A DNA stretch of 7,954 nucleotides from Leptolinea sp. (GTDB lineage: Bacteria > Chloroflexota > Anaerolineae > Anaerolineales > Anaerolineaceae). Under the pieces are notes generated by a model. It ran no database searches and had not been told where the DNA came from. It saw only the letters and a program-made list of their open reading frames with translations. This document shows positions 1 to 6,350 of this stretch, piece after piece (position 1 is the first letter of the stretch; each line of letters begins with the position of its first letter). The stretch is taken from positions 1 to 7,954 of the forward strand of contig JALHEL010000155.1 of the NCBI GenBank assembly GCA_022837205.1. Direction: 5' to 3'. The position numbers were made by a program, and so were the translations under genes.

Positions 1-821
1 AATTTCGGGATAAATTCTTCCGCAATCGAACGATGAATCAAAACCGTTTCCAACGCATTGCAAACCGTCGGTCGTTGAACTTTTGCGTTGCGGATAACCT
101 CCGACGATTTCTGCAGATCCGCGGATTCGTCCACAAACAGGTGACAAATACCGATGCCTCCCGTAATTACCGGAATTCGACTGTTTTTTCGACAAAATTC
201 ATGCAATCCGGACCCGCCGCGCGGAATCACCATATCCACATATGGATCCGATTGTAGTAATTCCAACATGAAAGAACGATCGGGGGAATCGATGAATTGG
301 ATTGCATCGGCAGGCAAACCGTTAGAGGACAAGGCATTTTGAATGAATGAAATCAGCACTTGATTGGTTCGAATCGTTTCTTTGCCGCCTCTCAGAATCG
401 CCGCATTCCCCGATTTAATCATCAATCCGGCGGAGTCGACGGTTACATTGGGTCGCGATTCATAAATCACGGCAATGACACCGATCGGAATCCGTTCTTT
501 CCGAACTTTTAATCCGTCGGGATTGGTATATCGCTCAAAGATTTCACCCACCGGCTCCGGCAGCTCGGCAACATTCCGAAGATCCTTTGCCATCCCTTTG
601 ATCCGTTGTTCATTCAACAGCAAACGATCAACCATCGCCGGAGATAAAACCCCTTCCGCCTCTGCGACATCTTCGGCATTTGCCGCAAGAATGTCCGTAC
701 AATCGGATTCCAACAAATCCGCCAGACTTAACAAAAAAGCGTTCTTTCGGTCGGTCTCTGCCGTCGCAAGAATTTTGCTCGCTTTTCTTGCATCCTGACC
801 CATTTGAAGAATTGTTTTCAT
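1..821 (-). CDS. proA: Glutamate-5-semialdehyde dehydrogenase (gamma-glutamyl phosphate reductase), N-terminal two thirds, cut by left edge
   Basis: ProA reduces gamma-glutamyl phosphate with NADPH to glutamate-5-semialdehyde, the second step of proline synthesis in the cytoplasm. I translated the frame by hand: it is open from an ATG at 821 to the window edge, giving 273 residues of a family usually near 415. It starts MKTILQMGQDARKA and carries the family stretches YESRPNVTVDSAG (about 144-156) and ILRGGKE. The VCNALETVLIHRS segment holds Cys254, at the place of the catalytic cysteine of the aldehyde dehydrogenase fold. The start codon overlaps the proB stop as ATGA (818-821). A good ribosome site (AAGGGG) lies 8 bases upstream, inside the end of proB, so translation is probably coupled to ProB. 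No frame damage was seen. The C-terminal part lies outside the window. Confidence 0.95.
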   Translation of the reverse strand, partial: MKTILQMGQDARKASKILATAETDRKNAFLLSLADLLESDCTDILAANAEDVAEAEGVLSPAMVDRLLLNEQRIKGMAKDLRNVAELPEPVGEIFERYTNPDGLKVRKERIPIGVIAVIYESRPNVTVDSAGLMIKSGNAAILRGGKETIRTNQVLISFIQNALSSNGLPADAIQFIDSPDRSFMLELLQSDPYVDMVIPRGGSGLHEFCRKNSRIPVITGGIGICHLFVDESADLQKSSEVIRNAKVQRPTVCNALETVLIHRSIAEEFIPK

Positions 822-1936
822 CGTGTTTTCCCCTTGATCATATTATCCTGATGAACGACTTCGTCAGCATAGGTATACCCCAGAATCGTTTCGATTTCAC
901 TTGCTTTTGCACCGCAAATTTTTTGAATTTCGGAAGCCGAGTAATTGACCAATCCGACGGCGATTTCCTCTCCGTCGTTATTGACCAACCGTACCGTATC
1001 TCCTCGGTCAAATTCACCTTGGACGCCGATAATTCCCGCCGGAAGCAAGCTTTTCCCGCGTTTGATAGCCTGGGTGGCGCCCGAATCTAAAATAATCGCG
1101 GCTTCATTCGAACGGAATCCGGTCAACAAATATCGTTTACGGCTTTCGAGAACCGTGTTGGTCGCTCGAAACACCGTGCCAAACCGTTCTCCCGCTGCGA
1201 TTCGCAGCAGCACATCCGGAATCGTTCCGTTAGCGATCATAACCGGAGTTCCCATCCTGCGGGCAACGTCTGCCGCCCGAACTTTCGTCAGCATCCCGCC
1301 GGTCCCCATACCGGTCAAACTGCCGCCGGCGGCTTCCCAAACGAAAGAGGGAATTTCGACACCATCCACGAGATCGATGAGCTTTGCTTCCGCATGAAGT
1401 TCCGGATTCATGTCAAAAAGTCCGTCCTGATCCGTCAACAAAACCAATAAATCGGCTCCGATCAGCCCCGAAACGTAGGCGGAAAGCATATCGTTATCGC
1501 CGACGCGGATTTCATCCGTCGAGACCGTATCGTTCTCGTTAATAATCGGAATTACATGCTGCCCCAATAATCCTTCGATTGTATTTCGGGCGTTTAAATA
1601 ACTTTTCCGTTGAATGAAATCATTCCGTGTCAACAGAATTTGCGCCGCCGCCAGATTATAAATCTTAAACAAATCCATATAAATGGACATTAAATAGGGT
1701 TGGCCGACAGAGGCTAAAATCTGTTTCCCGGGAATATGCTTCGACAGATGAGGATAGTTCAGCAATTCACGGCCGGCTGCCACCGCTCCGGAGGATACCA
1801 GAGTAACCATCGTTCCGTGACCTGCGATAACACTGAGCTGCCGCGCCAGATCAACCAAGCGCGGTTTATCCAAATGGTTCGATCCGCCCGTTAATGTTGA
1901 GGTTCCGACTTTTATAACAATTCGTTCGTAAGACAT
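818..1936 (-). CDS. proB: Glutamate 5-kinase with C-terminal PUA domain
   Basis: ProB phosphorylates glutamate with ATP to gamma-glutamyl phosphate, the first and normally proline-inhibited step of proline synthesis. The 372-residue length is typical of the long, PUA-containing form. The amino acid kinase domain spans about 4-255, with IVIKVGTSTLT near the start, VSSGAVAAG (48-55), NENDTVSTDE (133-142), LTDQDGLFD (167-175) and the GMGTGGMLTKVRAA loop (209-222). The PUA domain follows at about 275-355. The ATG at 1936 is preceded by GGTGA at a spacing of 6 bases, supporting this start. The gene overlaps proA by ATGA, and the pair forms a proBA unit without proC in the window. It is separated from the upstream S1 gene by a strong terminator, so it needs its own promoter. 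The 126 bases between terminator and start hold a TACAAT (minus strand, 2002-2007) but no matching -35, so I do not call one. Confidence 0.97.
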   Translation of the reverse strand: MSYERIVIKVGTSTLTGGSNHLDKPRLVDLARQLSVIAGHGTMVTLVSSGAVAAGRELLNYPHLSKHIPGKQILASVGQPYLMSIYMDLFKIYNLAAAQILLTRNDFIQRKSYLNARNTIEGLLGQHVIPIINENDTVSTDEIRVGDNDMLSAYVSGLIGADLLVLLTDQDGLFDMNPELHAEAKLIDLVDGVEIPSFVWEAAGGSLTGMGTGGMLTKVRAADVARRMGTPVMIANGTIPDVLLRIAAGERFGTVFRATNTVLESRKRYLLTGFRSNEAAIILDSGATQAIKRGKSLLPAGIIGVQGEFDRGDTVRLVNNDGEEIAVGLVNYSASEIQKICGAKASEIETILGYTYADEVVHQDNMIKGKTR

Positions 1937-2062
1937 TGAATATCACCAAAAACCAAATGACAGGTAACAGGAAAAACGGTAATCGATTGGTTTATTCCCT
2001 GATTGTATCCGATCATTTCGATATTTCCTTTAGCAATAAAAACAATCGTTGGGGATTTCCTG

Positions 2063-2095
2063 AAAAAAAGAGGCTGACAATCGTTCATCAGCCTC
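2063..2095 (-). terminator. Rho-independent terminator after the S1 protein gene
   Basis: On the minus strand an 8-base perfect stem, GAGGCTGA / TCAGCCTC (2088-2095 and 2070-2077), closes a 10-base loop and runs directly into seven T residues (2063-2069). It starts 27 bases after the S1 gene stop codon and 126 bases before proB, so it ends the S1 transcript and isolates proBA from it. This is the clearest terminator in the window. Confidence 0.93.
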
Positions 2096-2122
2096 AAGCT
2101 TACTATTTCGTTGAATTACTTT

Positions 2123-2788
2123 TTATCCGACTTTGTTATTCAGAGTGCGGTTCAGAATTTCATCCTGCTCTTTGGATACACCGGATTTCTTTTTACTTTC
2201 GCTTTTATTTCGGGCTTTGGCTTTTTCCATCGCTTCTCGAATCGCGATTTCCATTGCGGTCGGTTCTGCTTCACCGCTCGGATTTTCATCGGTAAAGCTC
2301 ATGGTAATTCCTTCGCTGTTTAATTCGGCCCGTTTCTTCGATGTTTTCTTCTGCCGCCGCGGTCTATCTTTCTCTTCCGAGGGAGCGGAAACGGCATTCG
2401 TGGTCCTGGCTTCTTTTAACTGTTGCGCACGTGCGCTGACCGGACGGGCTGTTTTCTCCGCCGGCGCCTCTTCGACCTCCGGTTCGGGTTGCAAAGCTTT
2501 AATGCTGAGTTTGATCTGCTTCTTTCGCCGGTTGACTTCCAAAACCTTGGCTTCTACTTCATCTCCGACCTTCAAGATATCCGAAGGTTGGCGAACATAG
2601 CTATGCGCAAGTTCACTGATATGAATCAATCCCGGTCGCTCCGCACCGATTTCTACAAAAACACCGAATTTCTCCATCCGAACAACGGTTCCCTTGACTA
2701 CCATGTCTTTTTTAATCTCACGCCACTCGAGATCATACGGTTTGATCATGGTCAGTTCAATCCGGCCGTCTTTTACTTTCCCAAACAT
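2123..2788 (-). CDS. S1 RNA-binding domain protein, C-terminal part (frame separated from its N-terminal part)
   Basis: This 221-residue frame begins with the last strand of a first S1 domain (KVKDGRIELTM, 4-14). It then has a complete second S1 domain at about 25-98, with the usual GTVVRMEKFGVFVEIG, GLIHISELA and VGDEVEAKVLEVN stretches. A highly charged, probably disordered tail rich in Lys, Arg, Glu and Ala follows (about 100-221), including a PTAMEIAIREAMEKAK segment. S1 domains bind single-stranded RNA; proteins of this type are associated with ribosomes, translation or RNA decay, but the exact role is not known to me. The upstream frame (start 3137) carries the rest of domain 1 and overlaps this one by 32 bases, so the two are most simply halves of one gene. 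An ATG exists at 2788 with AGGAAG just before it, so separate translation by reinitiation cannot be excluded. That start is uncertain. Confidence 0.85.
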   Translation of the reverse strand: MFGKVKDGRIELTMIKPYDLEWREIKKDMVVKGTVVRMEKFGVFVEIGAERPGLIHISELAHSYVRQPSDILKVGDEVEAKVLEVNRRKKQIKLSIKALQPEPEVEEAPAEKTARPVSARAQQLKEARTTNAVSAPSEEKDRPRRQKKTSKKRAELNSEGITMSFTDENPSGEAEPTAMEIAIREAMEKAKARNKSESKKKSGVSKEQDEILNRTLNNKVG

Positions 2789-3137
2789 CCACTTCCTGCC
2801 CGACGGTCAGTAAATCATGGATATTATTGGTAAATTCCGCCCCTTCCGGACGGGCAATCTGGGTTATATGGATTGCAGCGGGAATATCTAATCCGATATC
2901 GACCAAAGCGCCTGCCAGGCTCAGTTTCGTAACCTTCCCTTTAAAATGATCCTTAATTTTCGGACCGTTTGCGCCTGCGGACTCTCCTTTCGAGTCGATA
3001 TCAGTCACAGTATCTCCTGGTTGATCCGCTGCCGTTACCACGGCAACATCATCTGCAACGTTTTCCACTGCGCTCTGTACCTCTCCGATTTTTTCGTTTA
3101 CTGCATTTTTTTCTTCAGGTGATACAGATTCTTCCAT
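2757..3137 (-). CDS. S1 RNA-binding domain protein, N-terminal part (ends early by frameshift)
   Basis: The frame encodes 126 residues: an acidic, low-complexity leader (about 1-60) followed by most of an S1 domain (62-119, with GKVTKLSLAGALVDIG, AAIHITQIARPEG and VGQEVDVW). After Trp119 the frame runs into seven unrelated residues and a stop, while the expected last strand of the domain continues in the +1 frame of the downstream CDS. I place the start at 3137 rather than the farther upstream ATG at 3206. The 3206 ATG lies inside the -35 box of a near-consensus promoter, and transcription from that promoter would begin near 3170. At 3137 there is a GGAG 11 bases upstream, and the acidic leader begins sensibly there. 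The gene may be a recent pseudogene, a sequencing error, or a split gene. A rejoined product would be about 339 residues with two S1 domains. Confidence 0.75.
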   Translation of the reverse strand: MEESVSPEEKNAVNEKIGEVQSAVENVADDVAVVTAADQPGDTVTDIDSKGESAGANGPKIKDHFKGKVTKLSLAGALVDIGLDIPAAIHITQIARPEGAEFTNNIHDLLTVGQEVDVWESKRRPD

Positions 3138-3176
3138 TTTTTCCCAATCTCCAGATATTATTATTCGCAACGTTTG

Positions 3177-3206
3177 ATTATACTCGTATAATTTAATACT
3201 TGTCAA
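3177..3206 (-). promoter_or_regulatory. Sigma-70-type promoter of the S1 protein gene
   Basis: On the minus strand a perfect -35 box TTGACA (3201-3206) and a perfect -10 box TATAAT (3177-3182) are separated by 18 bases. Transcription would start near 3170, leaving a leader of about 33 bases before the ATG at 3137. This is the only near-consensus promoter I could find in the window, and it argues that the S1 gene is expressed independently of the protease unit upstream. Confidence 0.85.
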
Positions 3207-3208
3207 TC

Positions 3209-3233
3209 AAAAAAACAATTTTCGTGCAAAATT
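3209..3233 (-). terminator. Possible weak AT-rich terminator after the S41 protease gene
   Basis: On the minus strand AATTTT (3228-3233) can pair with AAAATT (3217-3222) around a five-base loop, followed after one G by seven T residues (3209-3215). The stem is only six A/T pairs, so it would be weak. Its position, after the protease stop and just upstream of the S1 promoter, is what makes it plausible. Confidence 0.35.
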
Positions 3234-3268
3234 CATTATATTACCCCGAATTCGGCAAAAATCGATTT

Positions 3269-4591
3269 TTATAAACCGGTTTCACCGTTTTCTTCCGTAT
3301 TTTTCTGGGGTACAGACGGCTCTTCCGGGATTTTTCCCGTTAATAAAATTTGCGCAGCCGCATCCAGTTGCGGGTCCTTTCCGGCTTCCACATCCGCATC
3401 GCTCATTTCCACGACTACATCAGGAGTGATACCGACCTTATGGATTAACTTTCCGGCGGGTGTCAGCCAATGAGCGATCGTGATACTGACCGCGCCGCCG
3501 TTTGAAAGCTCGGGTTGAATCTGCATAGATCCCTTCCCAAACGTCTGAACTCCGACAAATGTCGCCCGATGATAATATTGCAAAGCACCGATTAAAATTT
3601 CCGAAGCGGACGCCGTCCCTTCGTTTCCCAAAACAACGATCGGCAAATCCGGATCGACAACGGGATCTTCCTTTGTATGATATTCGGTTCGGGATCCGTC
3701 TCCGGCCTCTTCGATCAAAACCAGCGAATCTTTGGGCAAGAATTTCGAAGCCACCGATACGCAGGTATCTACATATCCCCCGCCGTTGTTGCGCAGGTCC
3801 AAAATCAACCCCTTGGGATTCTGCGGCAGCAGCTCATCCAATGCCTGTTGCAATTCTTCCACAGTCAAATCACCGAATTGCGTTAACTGAATATAGGCTA
3901 TCCCGTCATCCCGCATTTCCGAAGCCACCATCGGTGTAACGACCGCATCGCGAACAATCGATACATCAAAGGGTTCCTGATCGTCCCGTTTAATGGTCAA
4001 TACAACTGTCGACCCTTTCGGACCTAAGATCTTATTTAACGCGTCTTTGGGATCCACTCCGGTCATATCGACGCCGTCGATGGCAATCACCAAGTCATGC
4101 GGTTTTAATCCGGCTTTCTCCGCCGGACTACCTTTCATCGGAGAAGTGATTTCGACATAATCACCGGACACATCAACCCATGCACCGATCCCTTCATATT
4201 CTTCGCCGGCAATATATTGCGATTCCTGTTTATAGCTTTCGGGATCGGAATAGCGGGTATGCGGATCGCCCAAAGATTCCAGCATTCCGCGGATCGCGCC
4301 TTCCATCAGGCTGTTATCATCGACCGGTTGATCGACATAATACTGATGAACCAAGTCCCAAGTTTCCCAAAACGGCTTAAATAGTTCATCCGTGTTTTGT
4401 TGGCGTTTCATCCCCGTACCTTGCTCCGTGACCGACAATAATTTCGGAAGCAAGGACGATTCGGATGAAATATTGATTTTGCCGACAGTTTCCGGTAACA
4501 TTTTTATGATATATCCGGCGCTGAAACCGGATACAAAACAACTGATTAAAATAATGACAATCGCAATGATTCGAATGATTCGTTGATTCAT
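3269..4591 (-). CDS. S41 family (CtpA-type) C-terminal processing peptidase, membrane anchored
   Basis: Serine proteases of this family use a Ser-Lys dyad to cut extracytoplasmic proteins, often at exposed C termini. The 440-residue protein has a basic then hydrophobic N-terminus (about 5-29, signal anchor or lipoprotein signal). An N-terminal helical region (about 70-120) contains LGDPHTRY. A PDZ domain (about 127-203) includes GIGAWV and GSPAEKAGLKPHDLV. The S41 core (about 205-395) has IAYIQLTQFG, GLILDLRNNGGG and GTASASEI with Ser328, then FGKG with Lys353. The 25-residue Ser-Lys spacing matches that of the well-studied plant D1 processing protease. A short Glu/Pro-rich tail closes it. 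The start overlaps the upstream small gene by ATGA (4588-4591), and AAGGA lies 6 bases before the ATG, so translation is likely coupled. Subfamily and substrate cannot be told from sequence. Confidence 0.95.
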   Translation of the reverse strand: MNQRIIRIIAIVIILISCFVSGFSAGYIIKMLPETVGKINISSESSLLPKLLSVTEQGTGMKRQQNTDELFKPFWETWDLVHQYYVDQPVDDNSLMEGAIRGMLESLGDPHTRYSDPESYKQESQYIAGEEYEGIGAWVDVSGDYVEITSPMKGSPAEKAGLKPHDLVIAIDGVDMTGVDPKDALNKILGPKGSTVVLTIKRDDQEPFDVSIVRDAVVTPMVASEMRDDGIAYIQLTQFGDLTVEELQQALDELLPQNPKGLILDLRNNGGGYVDTCVSVASKFLPKDSLVLIEEAGDGSRTEYHTKEDPVVDPDLPIVVLGNEGTASASEILIGALQYYHRATFVGVQTFGKGSMQIQPELSNGGAVSITIAHWLTPAGKLIHKVGITPDVVVEMSDADVEAGKDPQLDAAAQILLTGKIPEEPSVPQKNTEENGETGL

Positions 4592-4869
4592 TTTTGGTCC
4601 TTATCTCTTTCCAGATTCTCTAATCTGTCCATTTCCTGACGCAACCGTTTGTAATGTTCGGATTCCGGAAACAGGAAATCACCTTTTTTTACTTCTTTAA
4701 CCTTCTTTGTCAGTTTTGAAAAGGAATCATCTTGATTGCTTTTGGAGGCCGGTTTCCGTCTTTTTTCAAAATAAGCTTTGATCTTTTCACGGTAGACAAT
4801 TAACAATATGTTAATCCCCATGACAACGACAATTAAGGCAATTAAAATGATCCAACCTTTTGTAGTCAT
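4588..4869 (-). CDS. Small single-pass membrane protein of unknown function
   Basis: I do not recognise this 93-residue protein. It has one hydrophobic N-terminal helix (about 5-26, GWIILIALIVVVMGINILLI), followed by a positive stretch (REKIKAYFEKRRK), which predicts a cytoplasmic C-terminal tail. The tail is mostly charged and ends in a possible short coiled coil (about 72-92). A central KKGDFLFPESEHYKRLRQ segment may be a conserved core. It overlaps the HAD gene upstream and the S41 protease gene downstream, both by ATGA, which strongly supports that it is a real translated gene and ties its synthesis to theirs. An adaptor or assembly role for the protease is conceivable but is only a guess from position. 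Confidence 0.8.
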   Translation of the reverse strand: MTTKGWIILIALIVVVMGINILLIVYREKIKAYFEKRRKPASKSNQDDSFSKLTKKVKEVKKGDFLFPESEHYKRLRQEMDRLENLERDKDQK

Positions 4870-5513
4870 GTTATTATTTCCGAATAGATTTCCAATTGAG
4901 GAAGATCCTCTATTCTCGAAAGAAACGCATCGGCTTCTTCCGATCTTGCTCGCGATCCGACTTGAATCGTGTAAAAACCCAGTTGATGAGCCGTGCTGAT
5001 ATTGGTCGGATTATCATCCAGAAAGATACATCCCCGGCCGCTGTCGATTCCGGTCATGGCGAGCGCTTTCTCAAAGGCTTCCTGTTCCGGTTTACAATAC
5101 GGATAAACATCCAGGAAATCAATAATTCCGTCAAAACATTGATAATTATCCAAGAGTTTCAATACACGAATCGCATGAAAACGATCGGAATTGGTAAAAA
5201 TAAACTTCGGAATTTGAATTTTTTCAATCAGTGCCCGAACTTCGGGAGCCGGCTGAATATACGGCGAAATATCGACATTATGCACATAATGCATAAAATC
5301 ATACAAATCCACTTCGTAGTTTTTTACCAACCCTTTGGCGGTCGTTCCATAAGTTTTATACAGGTCTTCGCGAAAATTCTTCACTTCGCTGTCGGGGATT
5401 GCCAAAGAACGCCGGATATATTCATTCATCCGATCCGTAATCACTTTAATCGATTCATTCCCCATCGGGTACAGAGTTTCATCTAAATCAAAAAAAACAG
5501 CTTTGTAATTCAT
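4866..5513 (-). CDS. HAD-superfamily hydrolase, SDT1/pyrimidine 5'-nucleotidase-like
   Basis: HAD phosphatases use an aspartyl nucleophile and Mg2+ to remove phosphate from small metabolites in the cytoplasm. All four motifs are present in this 215-residue protein: FFDLDETLYP with nucleophile Asp9 and acid/base Asp11, FTNSD (Thr107, Asn108), CKPE with Lys141, and IFLDDNPTN with Asp166 and Asp167. A helical cap sits between the first two motifs (about 17-100). The DETLYP form of motif I and the CKPE motif resemble the SDT1/PHM8 pyrimidine nucleotidase group; the actual substrate is unknown. The ATG at 5513 gives a natural N-terminus but has no Shine-Dalgarno sequence; a TATACT sits exactly seven bases upstream, raising the possibility of a leaderless message. 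Its stop overlaps the next gene by ATGA. It lies 69 bases after the ATPase gene, with no clear terminator between. Confidence 0.9.
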   Translation of the reverse strand: MNYKAVFFDLDETLYPMGNESIKVITDRMNEYIRRSLAIPDSEVKNFREDLYKTYGTTAKGLVKNYEVDLYDFMHYVHNVDISPYIQPAPEVRALIEKIQIPKFIFTNSDRFHAIRVLKLLDNYQCFDGIIDFLDVYPYCKPEQEAFEKALAMTGIDSGRGCIFLDDNPTNISTAHQLGFYTIQVGSRARSEEADAFLSRIEDLPQLEIYSEIIT

Positions 5514-5520
5514 GCAAAAA

Positions 5521-5526
5521 AGTATA
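5521..5526 (-). promoter_or_regulatory. Candidate -10 element for a leaderless HAD transcript
   Basis: The minus strand reads TATACT, then seven bases (TTTTTGC), then the HAD gene ATG. A -10 box at this distance would place the transcription start at or next to the ATG. No recognisable -35 box was found at the usual distance, so the element is tentative. Confidence 0.3.
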
Positions 5527-5582
5527 ACCGAATCGGAGATCGATTAAATGGAATATATCGGAAATTCTGACGAAATAAACCG

Positions 5583-6350
5583 CTATTTCGGCAGGACAAT
5601 CGGAGTGGAAATACCGTCATGACGAAAGACAATCATCGGAACATGATAGACAGCGGTCAGGTTGTTTTCGGTTAAAACTTCCTCCGGCGTTCCCATTGCC
5701 AAGATATTTCCCTGTTTCAAAATAATGATTTCATCCGCAAATCTGGCAGCCAAATTGAGGTCATGTAAAACGATCAACACGGCGGTTCCCTTTTCGCGGC
5801 TCAAATTTCGAACCAATGAAAGAATCCCGATCGTGTGGTTCAAGTCCAGGTGTGTGGTCGGTTCATCCAAAATCATCACCGGCGTATCCTGTGCCAACGC
5901 TCTGGCTAAAATTACCCGTTGTTGCTCTCCGCCGGAAAGAGAACGAACATCTTTTTTCCGAAGGTCAAAAATGGCGGTTTCACGAATCGCCTCATCCACC
6001 CGCCGTCTATCCTCTTCGGATAATTTCCCCAATAAACCGAGATACGGCGTCCTTCCCATCGCTACGGTCTCGTAAACCGAAAATCCATCGGGCAGCAAGG
6101 AATTCTGCGGAACAACCGACAGGTATTTGGCACGTTCCGTTTCACTCAAATCAGCCGAGTTTTTTCCGTCATACTTGATTTGGCCGCCGGAAAGTTTAAC
6201 ACTGCCGGTAATACCGCGAATAATCGTCGTTTTCCCCGAACCGTTCGGACCGATTAATACCATAACTTTCCCTTGCCGAATATCGAACGAAATATTTTGG
6301 ACGACCGGTTGATCGCCGTAATGAACGGATACATCGGAAAGAGAGATCAT
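5583..6350 (-). CDS. ABC transporter ATPase of the vitamin B12/ferric siderophore uptake family (FecE/BtuD/FhuC type)
   Basis: This is the ATP-hydrolysing subunit of the importer, expected to work as a dimer on the cytoplasmic face of the FecCD permease. The 255-residue protein has Walker A GPNGSGKTT (34-42), Q-loop Gln82, signature LSGGEQQRV (138-146), Walker B VMILDEPT (158-165), D-loop HLD and H-loop His196. The GRTPYLGLLG segment is typical of the iron chelate/B12 branch. I chose the ATG at 6350 over one 13 codons upstream at 6389. The chosen start overlaps the permease stop as ATGA, has GGGAGGG ten bases before it, and puts MISLSDVSVHYG at the usual family N-terminus; the longer form would add a basic stretch unlike the family. 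The C-terminal tail (PMIVFRHDGISTPIVLPK) is of a type seen in cobalamin and siderophore ATPases. Substrate is not decided by this subunit. Confidence 0.95.
   Translation of the reverse strand: MISLSDVSVHYGDQPVVQNISFDIRQGKVMVLIGPNGSGKTTIIRGITGSVKLSGGQIKYDGKNSADLSETERAKYLSVVPQNSLLPDGFSVYETVAMGRTPYLGLLGKLSEEDRRRVDEAIRETAIFDLRKKDVRSLSGGEQQRVILARALAQDTPVMILDEPTTHLDLNHTIGILSLVRNLSREKGTAVLIVLHDLNLAARFADEIIILKQGNILAMGTPEEVLTENNLTAVYHVPMIVFRHDGISTPIVLPK

Noticed and set aside
945..1397. Plus-strand open frame of 150 residues opposite proB
   Set aside because: It is the shadow of the conserved proB coding sequence, with no domain and no convincing ribosome site.
2002..2007. TACAAT as a -10 box for proBA
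   Set aside because: No -35 box lies 16-19 bases upstream and no extended -10 TG is present, so it is noted only as a weak possibility.
1912..2097. Small minus-strand open frame of 61 residues between the S1 gene and proB
   Set aside because: It runs through the intrinsic terminator at 2063-2095 and into proB in a different frame, so it is not a credible gene.
2133..2600. Plus-strand open frame of 155 residues opposite the S1 protein tail
   Set aside because: Ser/Phe-rich composition is the reverse complement of the Lys/Glu/Ala-rich tail; there is no independent support.
3138..3206. Longer S1 protein start at 3206 adding 23 residues
   Set aside because: This ATG falls inside the -35 box of a consensus promoter whose transcript would begin near 3170, so it could not be on that message, and the added residues look non-coding.
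4896..5486. Long plus-strand open frame (196 residues) opposite the HAD gene
   Set aside because: It is antisense to a gene with all four HAD motifs intact, shows no recognisable domain, and its composition is what an opposite-strand shadow would give.
5514..5582. Terminator between the ATPase and HAD genes
   Set aside because: Only short, imperfect stems (for example AATCG/CGATT) are present and none is directly followed by a T run.
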